DNA of 64,000 bases from Granulicella tundricola MP5ACTX9. GTDB taxonomy: Bacteria > Acidobacteriota > Terriglobia > Terriglobales > Acidobacteriaceae. The translations under genes and the position numbers were made by a program. The notes under the pieces were generated by a model. It had not been told where the DNA came from. It was given only the letters and a program-made list of their open reading frames with translations, and ran no database searches. Positions 24,637 to 34,900 of the stretch are shown piece after piece; position 1 is the first letter of the stretch; each line of letters opens with the position of its first letter. Where the stretch lies: positions 806,001 through 870,000 of the forward strand of contig NC_015064.1 of NCBI RefSeq assembly GCF_000178975.2, written 5' to 3'.

Positions 24637-25956
24637 CTATTTTGAAAAGTACTTGGGCTGAGCCCCGGGAGCCCAGGGATCGTAACGCTCCGCAAACGCC
24701 GCGCGGTGGCTGATGGAGGGGTGCGAGTACGTCCAAAACTCCAATAGCGCCGAAGGGTTGGGATCAGTGAAGGAGTTCTCCCCCAGAAGCTGAAAGCTCT
24801 GATGCGCGGTGGCTTGCGGGTCTGGTATGAGGCCGTGCACAACCTCCTCGCCGTAGACATCGGCGGCGTGTTCTTCACTGCGGCTGAAGGTGTTGCCGAT
24901 GGGCTCGCCGATAAAGCTGAGGATGGAGAAGACGAACAACAGCACGACCAGCGCGGCCCAGTTGTCCTGCGAATGCACGCGCCACGCCTTGGCCTTATGG
25001 CGCAGGATGAACTGGAAGAGATGGACCGCGATGAAGAAGCCGACGGCGATCATGGCGAAGCCGAACTCCAGCCCCTGCACGATGTGGCCCAGGACATAGT
25101 GGCCCATCTCATGGCCGAAGATGAAGCTGATCTCCTCTGGCGTGCCTTTGGCGATGGAGGTGTCCCAGACCACGACGCGCTTGGATGAGCCGAAGCCGGT
25201 GACGTAGGCGTTGAGCGTCGTCACCTTGTCTGAGGCCTTCATCAGGAACATGCGGTCCGGCGGGATATTGATGCCCTGGCCGCGTGCGACGACCTTCTCA
25301 AGCTGCGCCACCAGCGCGGGATTGGAGGCGCTGAGGGGCTCGAAGCGATTGAAGAGCGGGTCAATGATGTACGGCGTGGCAAAGATGCCGAGAACGCCCA
25401 GCGCCATGGCTGCCAGCGCGGAGGGAATCCACCAGCGTCGCGGAAACTTGCGGATGAAGTAAAACAGCAGCATCACGCCCAGGCCACCAAAGAGATAAGT
25501 CAACAGGAACCCCTTGAACTCGTCAAAAAGAAAGCTGCTCAGGTGCTGGACGGACATGCCGTAGACGACCGCGACGTGGTGGGCGTAGAGCGTCAACGGC
25601 AGATTCAGGATCGTGGTGAGGATGAGGAACTGAAGCAGGAACGTAAACCCCTGCGCCCAGCGATTCTTGCTCAGGTTGTTGGCGAGGTTCCGCATCCGCG
25701 CGGCCAGGCCGAACTGCAAGATCAGCCAGAGCTGCAGAATGCCCCAGATGTCTTCCGTGAAGTGCACCGCGGTGCGCGTGTGGGCCAGCGCATCGGCCTT
25801 GGCGAGCTTATCCGGCGGCAGCGTGTAGGCGGTGGTGTCGGTTGCGGCGGCCTGGAGCGCGGCTGCTTCGGTGGGCGTCGTCGCCTTCTGGCAGCCGTTG
25901 AGCGGCAGCAGGGCGACGAACGCGAGCAGAATGAGCAGAAGTGGGCGAAGACGCAT
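24637..25956 (-). CDS. M48-family (Ste24/CAAX-protease-like) membrane metallopeptidase
   Basis: A 439-residue protein with a signal peptide and a lipobox-like LNGC (Cys22), several membrane helices (about 100-200), the zinc motif HEMGH at 282-286 and a later Glu ligand in SRSEEHAADVYG. The fold matches Ste24/CAAX prenyl protease 1; in bacteria these act in membrane protein quality control. ATG 25956 is chosen since it begins the signal peptide; ATG 25965 would add three residues. Upstream of the HIT gene in one unit. Confidence 0.9.
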   Translation of the reverse strand: MRLRPLLLILLAFVALLPLNGCQKATTPTEAAALQAAATDTTAYTLPPDKLAKADALAHTRTAVHFTEDIWGILQLWLILQFGLAARMRNLANNLSKNRWAQGFTFLLQFLILTTILNLPLTLYAHHVAVVYGMSVQHLSSFLFDEFKGFLLTYLFGGLGVMLLFYFIRKFPRRWWIPSALAAMALGVLGIFATPYIIDPLFNRFEPLSASNPALVAQLEKVVARGQGINIPPDRMFLMKASDKVTTLNAYVTGFGSSKRVVVWDTSIAKGTPEEISFIFGHEMGHYVLGHIVQGLEFGFAMIAVGFFIAVHLFQFILRHKAKAWRVHSQDNWAALVVLLFVFSILSFIGEPIGNTFSRSEEHAADVYGEEVVHGLIPDPQATAHQSFQLLGENSFTDPNPSALLEFWTYSHPSISHRAAFAERYDPWAPGAQPKYFSK

Positions 25957-26144
25957 GATGAACAATTCCTTAAAGCTGCCCTGAAAGGCAGAACGGGTCA
26001 GGGTCCAGTGTGCATGAGCGGCATGGGGCCGCGCAATCTATAGGGGATATTCGCAGAGAGGATGAATCATTTTCCCGAGGGCCGACATCCATTAGAACGT
26101 TGCTAAAAGTACAAAGAATCGGAACCATTGAACGAGGAGATGTC

Positions 26145-26891
26145 ATGAGCAAGCTGAGCGGCAAGGTAGCAATCGTAACGGGCGCGTCGAAGGGTATCGG
26201 AGCATCGATCGCAGAACATCTGGCGGCAGAGGGAGCCTCTGTTGTCGTCAACTATTCCAGCTCGAAGAGCGGCGCGGATGCAGTAGTAGAGCGCATCACC
26301 AAGGCCGGCGGCAAGGCCATTGCAGTAGGCGCGAACGTCGCCAAGCCGGAGGAGATCGCCAAGCTGATCTCTGAGACGGTCAAGGCATACGGCAAGATCA
26401 ATGTGCTGGTCAACAACGCCGGCATCTATGACTTTGCACCGCTTGAGGCGATCACGCCAGAGCACTTCCACAAGCAGTTTGACCTCAACGTGCTGGGTCT
26501 GTTGCTGACCACGCAGGCAGCGGTCAAGGAGTTCCCGGAAGAGGGCGGATCGATCATCAACATCAGCTCCGTCGTGGGCAAGTCTGCCCAGCCGAACGCA
26601 GCCGTCTACAGCGCAACCAAGGGTGCCGTCGATGCCGTGACCTTGTCCCTGGCGCGTGAGCTCGGACCGAAGAAGATCCGCGTCAACAGCGTCAGCCCCG
26701 GGCTGGTGGAGACGGAAGGCACGGCCGGCTTCATGGGCAGCGACTTCCACAAGACCATCGAGGCGCAGACGCCGCTTGGGCGCATCGGCCAGCCGGATGA
26801 TATCGGCAAGGTGGTTGCGTTCTTCGCCTCGGACGATTCCACCTGGATCAGCGGTGAAGCGGTCCTCGTCGCGGGCGGAAGTCGCGGCTAA
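26145..26891 (+). CDS. SDR-family oxidoreductase (FabG-like)
   Basis: A 248-residue short-chain dehydrogenase of standard length: VTGASKGIGASIAEHL for cofactor binding, NNAGI, catalytic Ser in INISSVVG and YSATK. The C-terminus (ISGEAVLVAGGSRG) is typical. ATG 26145 is preferred because ACGAGGAGA lies 5 bases upstream; the open frame extends to 26010 but without family similarity. Substrate unknown. It stands alone, with a terminator-like hairpin behind it. Confidence 0.9.
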   Translation: MSKLSGKVAIVTGASKGIGASIAEHLAAEGASVVVNYSSSKSGADAVVERITKAGGKAIAVGANVAKPEEIAKLISETVKAYGKINVLVNNAGIYDFAPLEAITPEHFHKQFDLNVLGLLLTTQAAVKEFPEEGGSIINISSVVGKSAQPNAAVYSATKGAVDAVTLSLARELGPKKIRVNSVSPGLVETEGTAGFMGSDFHKTIEAQTPLGRIGQPDDIGKVVAFFASDDSTWISGEAVLVAGGSRG

Positions 26892-26917
26892 GACTCACAG
26901 GATGGTGTTCTGAAGTG

Positions 26918-26947
26918 ACGGCGGAGCCTGGTTTCAGGCTTCGCCGT
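26918..26947 (+). terminator. Terminator-like hairpin after the SDR gene
   Basis: ACGGCGGAGCCTG pairs with CAGGCTTCGCCGT (one G-T pair) around a GTTT loop, 27 bases after the SDR stop and followed by TCTGTTTG. The T tract is interrupted, so strength is uncertain. Confidence 0.65.
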
Positions 26948-27036
26948 TCTGTTTGCCCTTCAAGCGGTCGTCTCGTCTAACGTCTGTGGTCTGTCTTCAG
27001 ATTAAGGATTCAGGATTTCGGATAAACTTTTCCAAG

Positions 27037-28857
27037 ATGGATCAGGTCAGGCGGGGCTCTTTGAACAAGCGTGTTGCGGTAAATCGTGTCACCCAATCTC
27101 TTCTTACAGCCTTTCTGGTCGGACAGACAGCCTTTGGCGCGTCCGCGGCGGCGTCCGGGCCGGATAAAAAGCCTGCAGCCAGTGGGGCGCAGGACCCCGT
27201 GCTGATCCAGACGATGCAGGCGGAGCTGACGCGCGCGATGAGTTCGCTTGGCTCGGCGGCCGCTTCGACCGCTGGCTCCCCCCCTCCGCCCAAGCCTTAT
27301 TTCATGAGCTACGCCGTCTCCGACGCGGAGAACGTCTCGATCTCGGCCCAGTTTGGTGCGATCACGAACTCCAACGAGACCCGCCGCCGCAACGCCGATA
27401 TTCAGGTCCGCCTGGGCGACTACGCGCAGGACAACACCCACGGCGACCATCGCACCAGCGCCCTGACCACCGTGCCGCTGCCGCTGACGGACGATCGCGA
27501 GGCCCTTGCGCGGAGCTTCTGGTTTGCGACAAACCGCGGCTACGGCAAGGCGCTGGACAGCTACCTGAAGGTCAAGACGGAGCAGCAGGTTCGCGCCAAG
27601 GAAGAGGACGCCTCGGCGGACTTTTCGCATGAGACGACCTCGCAGGAGTTCGTCCCGTCCGATGCGAAGTTCTCTCCGGCTGCGCCCCTGATGAAGGATA
27701 AGTCAGCCTGGGAGGAGCGGCTGCGCGAGCTGTCCGGCCTCTTCAAGCAATTTCCGGACATCTTCTCCAACACCGTAGCGCTCGATGCCTCCAACGAAGT
27801 GGACTACTTTATCGATAGCGACGGCACCCGCATCAGCACGCCAAGCCACGTCGCGCGCATCGTGGTCGTCGCCCGCACCCGCGCCGCGGACGGCATGGAC
27901 CTGTTTCGCGTGGAGACGTTCGAGTCCGATGAACTTGGCCGCCTGCCGGACCAGAAGACCCTGACCGAGAAGACGCTGGCGATGGCGAAGAACCTTGAGG
28001 AGCTGCGGGTTGCGCCGGTGACGGAGCCGTTTGATGGCCCGGCCATCCTGAGCGGACGTGCCAGCGCCGTCTTCTTCCATGAGGTGCTGGGGCATCGGCT
28101 GGAAGGACAACGGCAGCGCGGCGACGAAGAGGGTCAGACCTTCACCAAACTGCTCAACAAGCCCATCCTGCCGACCTTTCTTTCGGTCGCCGATGACCCG
28201 ACGCTGAAGACCTTCGACGGCATCTCGCTCAGCGGCCACTATAGCTTTGACGACGAAGGTCAGCCGGCACGTAAGGTCGATCTCATCCAGGACGGCGTCC
28301 TGAAGACGTTTCTCATGTCGCGCCTGCCCATCGCGAGCTTCTCAGCTTCAAACGGCCATGGCCGTTCTGAAGCGGGTCATATGCCGACCGGGCGTCAGGG
28401 CAACCTGATCGTGACCTCTTCGAAGTCGGTCAGCGAACCGGAGCTGCGGGAGATGTTGAAGGCTGAAGCGAAGAAGCAGAACAAGCCGTACGGCCTTTAC
28501 TTTGAGGACATCTCCTCGGGCTTCGCCGTGACGAGCCGCCGCTCACCCCAGGCGTTCTCGGTGATCCCGCTGGTCGTCTACAGGATCTATGTCGATGGCC
28601 GCCCGGATGAGCTGGTGCGCGGCGTATCCATCGTCGGAACCCCGCAGGCCGCGTTGAGCCGCATCGTCGCCACAGGCAATCATCAGGATGTCTTCAACGG
28701 CATCTGCGGCGCGGAGAGCGGAAGCATTCCGGTCAGTGCGGTTGCACCGGCCATGCTGGTCAGTGAGATTGAGACGCAGCGCCAGGCGCAAGGCTCGTCC
28801 CGTCCACCCATTGTTCCACCGCCTGCAGTCGCAAAGATGAGTGAGGCTGGCCGATGA
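27037..28857 (+). CDS. Exported TldD-like metalloprotease, catalytic subunit
   Basis: A 606-residue TldD/PmbA-family protein. The family's zinc motif HExxxH is present as HEVLGH at 348-353, followed by ARKVDLIQDGVLKTFLMSR and SNGHGRSE, conserved TldD elements. A hydrophobic N-terminal segment (SLLTAFLVGQTAFGASAAA) suggests export, unlike cytoplasmic E. coli TldD. Start is uncertain: ATG 27037 or TTG 27061. Its last four bases overlap the next gene (ATGA), which encodes a related protein without HExxxH, so the two may form a heterodimer like TldD/TldE. Confidence 0.88.
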   Translation: MDQVRRGSLNKRVAVNRVTQSLLTAFLVGQTAFGASAAASGPDKKPAASGAQDPVLIQTMQAELTRAMSSLGSAAASTAGSPPPPKPYFMSYAVSDAENVSISAQFGAITNSNETRRRNADIQVRLGDYAQDNTHGDHRTSALTTVPLPLTDDREALARSFWFATNRGYGKALDSYLKVKTEQQVRAKEEDASADFSHETTSQEFVPSDAKFSPAAPLMKDKSAWEERLRELSGLFKQFPDIFSNTVALDASNEVDYFIDSDGTRISTPSHVARIVVVARTRAADGMDLFRVETFESDELGRLPDQKTLTEKTLAMAKNLEELRVAPVTEPFDGPAILSGRASAVFFHEVLGHRLEGQRQRGDEEGQTFTKLLNKPILPTFLSVADDPTLKTFDGISLSGHYSFDDEGQPARKVDLIQDGVLKTFLMSRLPIASFSASNGHGRSEAGHMPTGRQGNLIVTSSKSVSEPELREMLKAEAKKQNKPYGLYFEDISSGFAVTSRRSPQAFSVIPLVVYRIYVDGRPDELVRGVSIVGTPQAALSRIVATGNHQDVFNGICGAESGSIPVSAVAPAMLVSEIETQRQAQGSSRPPIVPPPAVAKMSEAGR

Positions 28858-30536
28858 GGGCGCTCCGCATTGCCACGTCCTCCCTCCTTGGGTTCGCACT
28901 CACTGCATTCGCGCAGGGTGCGGAGCCAAAGCCAGCCGCCCCAATTGATTTCACTGCGGCGGAGCACACAGCCGCCGCCGACCCCTTGCTTACGGCTATG
29001 CTGGCTGAGCTTCAGCGTGAGCAGCAACTGCTCATCCTGCCCGGCATGCAGCGGCCTTACTTCATGGAGTATCGCCTGGATGATTTTGCCAGCTATGAGG
29101 CCGTCGCCAACTATGGCGCGGTCTCGCGTGAGCAGCGCGGCCATCAGCGCATCGTGCGGGTCTCGGTTCGCATCGGCGACTACGCCTCAGACTCCAGCAC
29201 CAGCCGGGGCGATGGCACCGTCGAACTGGCCCCGCGCGACAACGATCCGCAGGCGCTGCACTACGCACTGTGGACCGCGACCGACGAAGCCTACAAGGGT
29301 GCTCTGCGCGCGTATGCCGCCAAGCAGGCTGCCCTGAAGCGCTTTGAGAAGGCCCCCACCGCAGAGGATTTCTCACGCATCCCAGCAGTGCAGCGGATTG
29401 AGCCGCTTGTCTCTCTTTCGCTTGATGAGGCGGCCTGGAACAAGCGTATCGCGGAGGCCAGTGGACTGTTTCTGACTGATCCCGCGCTCGCCGCCGCTGC
29501 TCCGCATGTGCAGTATTCAAGCGCCGATGTGCGTGGCCTCGCGGTGAATCGCTACCTCGTCAACACGGAGGGCACCGTCTTTCGCCATGGTTACGCCAGC
29601 TATGGGGCCAACTACAACGTCGGCGGCCAGGCGGACGATGGCATGAGCCTGAGCCGAGCCAACGGCACCGCCGCCGCAAAGGCAGATGAGCTTGAGTCCG
29701 CAGCCGCCTTCCACAAGCGAGTGGTGGACGATGTCCTCAGCTATGAGGCTCTGCGCAACGCTCCGGTGGCGGACGCTGAGGACTTCCACGGTCCCGTCCT
29801 GTTCTCAGGCGATGCCTCCGCCGACGTCCTCAGCCGCCTCTTTCTACCGAACGTCGAAGCAGACCGTCCAGAGATGGGAACTACTGCACGCACGGTCGGC
29901 GCGTATCAATCGAGCTTCCGCGCACGCGTGCTGCCGGATGTACTGGACGTGACGGACAATCCTCTGGAGGCAACCTTCGCCGGCAAGAGCCTCATCGGTG
30001 CTTACGCAATCGATGACGAAGGCGTGCCTGCGAAGCCGGTTGAGCTCGTTGAAAAAGGCAAGCTGGAGAACTATCTCATCGGCCGCACGCCGGTCCGCGA
30101 CTTCCCCATCTCAAACGGCCATGGCCGCGCCGCGCCGGGGCAGCCCGCGCACTCCCGCGCCGGTGTCATGATCTTCAAATCGACCAGCCCCATCTCCTCG
30201 GCAGAGCTGCATCAGAAGCTGATCGGCATGGCGAAGGAGCAGGGCCGCGACGTCTATGAGGTGGAGACCATGGGCGGCGAACTTGCACCGCGTCTGCTCT
30301 ACCGCGTCCATCCCGATGGCACCCGCCAGCTCGTACGCGGAGCCATCTTCGACGAGCTCGATAACCGCAGCCTGCGGTCGGATATCGTCGCCGCCGGTGG
30401 CGACCCATACGTGGACAACATGACCGGCCCCATTCCGGAGACGATTATCGCCCCCAGCCTGCTCTTCGGAGATATCGGCGTGAAACGCGCCAGCGAAGAG
30501 CAGCAGAAGCTCCCGTACTACGCTCCGCCGAAGTAA
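28854..30536 (+). CDS. Exported TldD/TldE-like protein lacking the zinc motif
   Basis: A 560-residue paralogue of the preceding gene product, with a signal peptide (RIATSSLLGFALTAFAQG). The equivalent of HEVLGH is replaced: FSGDASADVLSRLFLPNVE aligns with the motif region, so the two zinc His and the Glu are absent. Other family parts remain (IDDEGVPAKPVELVEKGK, SNGHGRAAPG). By analogy with TldE (PmbA), it is probably a structural partner of the catalytic subunit. It starts within the previous stop codon. Confidence 0.86.
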   Translation: MRALRIATSSLLGFALTAFAQGAEPKPAAPIDFTAAEHTAAADPLLTAMLAELQREQQLLILPGMQRPYFMEYRLDDFASYEAVANYGAVSREQRGHQRIVRVSVRIGDYASDSSTSRGDGTVELAPRDNDPQALHYALWTATDEAYKGALRAYAAKQAALKRFEKAPTAEDFSRIPAVQRIEPLVSLSLDEAAWNKRIAEASGLFLTDPALAAAAPHVQYSSADVRGLAVNRYLVNTEGTVFRHGYASYGANYNVGGQADDGMSLSRANGTAAAKADELESAAAFHKRVVDDVLSYEALRNAPVADAEDFHGPVLFSGDASADVLSRLFLPNVEADRPEMGTTARTVGAYQSSFRARVLPDVLDVTDNPLEATFAGKSLIGAYAIDDEGVPAKPVELVEKGKLENYLIGRTPVRDFPISNGHGRAAPGQPAHSRAGVMIFKSTSPISSAELHQKLIGMAKEQGRDVYEVETMGGELAPRLLYRVHPDGTRQLVRGAIFDELDNRSLRSDIVAAGGDPYVDNMTGPIPETIIAPSLLFGDIGVKRASEEQQKLPYYAPPK

Positions 30537-30809
30537 AAGCGAAGATTACTCACGTACTTTTCATGCGATCTCACGATAAGCTTGTGCAAGATTGGTAGAT
30601 GGGCTTCGGAGTGGGCTTGCCTGCGATCGTCCGGCGCTCGAAACTCATCAAGGCTCCGCAACGTAAAACGATCAACGGTGTTTTCAGTTACAGCACATTC
30701 ATTGCAGATACGACTCCTGAAGCTGGAGCGTCCAGGGAGCCAGCACAGCATGTCGATTGAGCAGCGAGAAGCGGACACGGGCAGCATCGCTGGGAAGGTC
30801 TTACCGGCG

Positions 30810-31973
30810 ATGCGTCGTGCAAACCTGACCCACGCAATCACCCTCAGCCTTGGGATGCTCACGCTCGCAGGCTGCCACCAGCAGGAGACGAACAAGCAGG
30901 CCGCCGAGGCCCCGCCCAGCGTGCCGCAGGTCGTCCCTGCCGGCCAGGCGAACGTGGTTCACGTCGATCAGGCAAATCAGTTTCCGCTCGTCACCACAAC
31001 CTCCCGCACTGTCTTCTCCACGCTCAACGTGACGGGCGCGGTGCAGCCGGATGTCTCGCGTGAGCTGCCGGTACTTTCGATCGCAAACGGCCGCGTTGTG
31101 GCCTTGCATGTCGGGCTCGGGGACTACGTCAAGAAGGGGCAGCTTGTGATGGAGGTGCAGTCGCCGGATGTGACCACGGCCTTCGGAAACTATCTCAAGG
31201 CGGTCTCGGACGAGCACCTCACGCAGACCACGCTCACCCGCGACAAGCTCCTCTATGACAAGGGGGCCATCGCGCAGAGTCAGCTTGAGGTCGCTCAAAA
31301 TGGGGAGGAAGATTCGCAGTCCGCACTGACAGCCACAGAGCAGCAGTTGCATATCCTGGGCGTCGACAAGAATCATCCCAGCGAACTCGTCAAGGTCTAC
31401 GCGCCCATCACGGGCGTCGTCGTCAGCCAGAACACGACCACTGCCGGCGCGGCTGGAATCACCTTCGCAGGCGCGGCCGGCTCGTTGACCATCGCAGATC
31501 TTTCGCATGTATGGGTGGTCTGTGATGTGTATGAGAATGACCTGCCCAACGTTCGCCTGGGCGAGGCAGCCCAGATCACGCTCAACGCCTTCCCCGGAAA
31601 GGTCCGCACCGGCACGATCTCGGACATCGGCGCGATCCTCGATCCCTCCATCCGCACTGCCAAGGTGCGCATCCAGGTGCAGAACCCGGATAACCTCCTG
31701 CGCATCGGCATGTTCGCCACGGCCACGTTGAAGGGCGCGACCCCCAAGCAGACGGTTGCGGTCCCCGCCAACGCCATCCTTCATCTGCATGACCGGGACT
31801 ACGTCTTCGTGCCTGCGGGCAGTGCAGGTGACTTTCGCCGCCAGGAGATCAAGTCGGGCGGCTCGCTTCCAGGTGATTCCACGGCAAACTACATTGAGGT
31901 TTTGAACGGTCTCGCAGCCGGGCAGCAGGTCGTGGGCAACGCGCTCGAACTCCAGAACACGGCGGCGCAGTAA
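30810..31973 (+). CDS. RND efflux periplasmic adaptor (membrane fusion protein)
   Basis: A 387-residue lipoprotein adaptor: signal peptide with lipobox TLAGC, then lipoyl/barrel-sandwich halves (NGRVVALHVGLGDYVKKGQ and VYAPITGVVVSQN), a helical hairpin and beta-barrel domains. It joins the inner-membrane pump to the outer-membrane channel. ATG 30810 is chosen for the signal peptide and GGGAAGG upstream; ATG 30750 is possible. No Cys/Met/His-rich metal site stands out. It shares a base with the next gene (TAATG). Confidence 0.88.
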   Translation: MRRANLTHAITLSLGMLTLAGCHQQETNKQAAEAPPSVPQVVPAGQANVVHVDQANQFPLVTTTSRTVFSTLNVTGAVQPDVSRELPVLSIANGRVVALHVGLGDYVKKGQLVMEVQSPDVTTAFGNYLKAVSDEHLTQTTLTRDKLLYDKGAIAQSQLEVAQNGEEDSQSALTATEQQLHILGVDKNHPSELVKVYAPITGVVVSQNTTTAGAAGITFAGAAGSLTIADLSHVWVVCDVYENDLPNVRLGEAAQITLNAFPGKVRTGTISDIGAILDPSIRTAKVRIQVQNPDNLLRIGMFATATLKGATPKQTVAVPANAILHLHDRDYVFVPAGSAGDFRRQEIKSGGSLPGDSTANYIEVLNGLAAGQQVVGNALELQNTAAQ

Positions 31974-34900
31974 TGATCCGCAAGCTTGTAGACTTTGCGC
32001 TCAACAACCGTTTTCTGATTCTGGTGATGGCCTTCTTCCTCTTTGGTTGGGGCGCCATCTCCTTTCACAATCTCCCGGTTGAGGCTTATCCGGACGTCGC
32101 CAATAACTACGTCACGGTGATCACGCAGTGGCCCGGCCGCGCGTCGGAAGAGGTGGAGCAGCAGGTCACGGTGCCGCTCGAGATCGCCTTCGCCGGCATC
32201 CCGCACATGTCGCATCTGCGCTCTGCATCGCTGGCCGGCCTGTCCAGCGTGACGATGGTCTTTGACGACGACAGCGAGAACGATTGGAATCGCGAGAAGG
32301 TTCTGGAGCGCCTCTCGCAGGTCACGCTGCCCACAGGCCTGCAGCCGCAGATCGGCACGGACTGGAGCCCGGTCGGCCAGATCTTCTGGTACACCCTTGA
32401 AAGCTCCGACCCCAAGTACGACACCATGGCGCTGAAGAGCCTGGAGGACTGGACGCTCGAGAAGAACTTCCGCTCCGTCCCGGGTGTTGTAGACGTCTCA
32501 AGCTTCGGCGGCATCACGCGCGAGTACCAGGTCATTCTCGATCCAGAGAAGCTGGTCTCGTACGGCCTCTCCATCTCGCAGGTCAAGCAGCAGATTGCAG
32601 CCAATAACGTCAACGCCGGTGGCAGCTTCATCGAGCAGGGCGCACAGCAGATCAACGTGCGTGAGATTGGCCTCTTCACCTCCACGCATGACATCGGCAA
32701 CACCGTCCTCAAGGCGCAGAACGGCACGGCGCTGAAGGTCTCGGACATCGCCACTGTGGTGCAGGGGCCCAAGATCCGTCTCGGCCAGATCGGCAAGACC
32801 ATCCGCCGCGTGGACGGCAAGCTGGCTGATAATAGCGATGCCATCGAAGGCGTCCTCCTGCTGCAGAAGGGTGCCAACTCTGACGAGACGCTCGAGGCCA
32901 TTCACGCCAAGGTCAAAGAGTTGAACGAGCGCGTCCTCCCCAAGGGCGTGAAGGTCGTCGCCTTCCTGGATCGCTCCAACCTGCTCGAACTCACCACCCA
33001 CACGGTCATGCATAACCTGACCGAGGGCATCGTCCTCGTCGTGGTGATCCTGTTCGTCTTCCTCGGCAACCTACGCGGTGCGCTCATCGTCGCCCTCACC
33101 ATTCCGTTTGCGCTGCTCTTCGCGTCCATCTGTCTCGATCTCCGCCACATCCCCGCAAACCTGCTCTCCCTGGGCGCGCTGGACTTCGGCATGGTGGTCG
33201 ATGGTGCAGTCGTGATGATTGAAAACATCGTCCGCCACCTCTCGCACAGCCGCAAGAAAGACATGACGGTCACCGAGCAGATCCGCGAGGCCGCGCATGA
33301 GGTCCAGCGGCCCGTCTTCTATGCCATCGGCATTATCATTACCGCGTACCTGCCCATCTTTACGCTGCAGTCGGTGGAAGGACGCCTGTTCAAGCCGATG
33401 AGCTGGACGGTCGCCTTCGCGCTCCTCGGCGCACTGATCTTCTCCATGCTGCTGGCACCGGTGCTTGCCAGCTTCCTCTTCCGCAACGGAGCCACGGAGT
33501 GGGAGAATCCGATCCTGCGCTGGCTGACGAATCGTTACCGCCACGCAGCCACCTTCGCCATCGAGCATCGCGCCATCACCTTCTCGGTCGCCGGTCTTGC
33601 GCTCCTGACCTCCATCCTGATGGTCACCACCGGCGTCATCGGCTCTGAGTTTTTGCCACATCTGGATGAAGGTGCCATCTGGGTCCGAGGCACGCTCGCG
33701 CCGTCTACCGGCCCGACGGAAAGCCTCGCCGTAGCCAACCGCGCCCGCATCATCCTGGCCTCGTTCCCGGAGGTCAAGCAGGTGGTCAGCCAGATCGGCC
33801 GGCCCGACGACGGAACAGACACCACCGGCTTCTTCAACACGGAGTACTACGTCGACCTGAAGCAGAAGCAGGACTGGCGTCCCGTCTTCAAGGAGAACAA
33901 GGAAGAGCTGATCTCTGCCATCAATCGTCAGCTTGACGTTATCCCCGGCGTCATCTGGAACTTCTCGCAGCCCATCTCGGACAACGTGGAAGAGGCCGTC
34001 AGCGGCGTCAAGGGAGAGCTTGCCGTGAAGATATACGGCGACGATCTCAAGACTCTGGAACAGAAGGGCGACGCCATCGTCAACGTCATGTCGACCATCC
34101 GCGGCGTGCAGGACCTTGGTCTCTTCCGCGTCATCGGCCAGCCCAACCTCAACTTCGTCGTGGACCGCGATGCAGCCGCACGCTTCGGTATCAACGTCGC
34201 CGATATCCAGGATGCGATCGAGTCGGCCGTGGGCGGCAACGCCGTGACACAGGTGCTCGATGGCGAAGCTCGCTACGACGTGACGGTGCGTTATAACCCG
34301 CAGTTCCGCGCCACGCCGGAGTCCATTGAGAACATCCGTCTCGTCTCGCCGTCAGGGGAGCGAGTCTCCCTCGCCCAGGTCACCAAGCTCAAGACCGAGG
34401 ACGGCGCAGAGGAGATCACACGTGAGAACGGCCAGCGTTACGTGGCCATCAAGTATTCGGTGCGTAACCGCGATCTCGGCTCCACCGTGCAGGAGGCCAT
34501 CGATAAGGTCTCCAAGCAAGTACCGCTGCCGCCCGGCTACAAGACAGACTGGGCCGGCGAGTATGAAAGCCAGAAGCGCAGCTCTCGCCGCCTGCTCATC
34601 GTGCTGCCCATCACGCTCGGCCTCATCTTCATGATCCTGTACAGCATGTTCGGCTCCTTCAAATGGGCCGCGCTGATCCTCTGCAATCTTGCGATGGCCC
34701 CCATCGGCGGCCTGCTTGCGCTGCTGGTCACACGCACCCACTTCTCGGTCTCGTCCGGCGTCGGCTTTCTCGCGCTCTTCGGCGTCTCCGTTCAGACCGG
34801 CATCATCATGCTGGAGTACATCAACCAGATGCGCGTCGCCGGTCACTCCGTTGAAAGCGCCGCCATTGAGGGCGCGGTGCTTCGCCTCCGTCCCATCCTC

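Noticed and set aside
16000..27000. Replication origin or terminus from the change in strand composition
   Set aside because: No dnaA box cluster, dnaA/gyrB genes or dif-like site was seen, and a second flip occurs near 60 kb.
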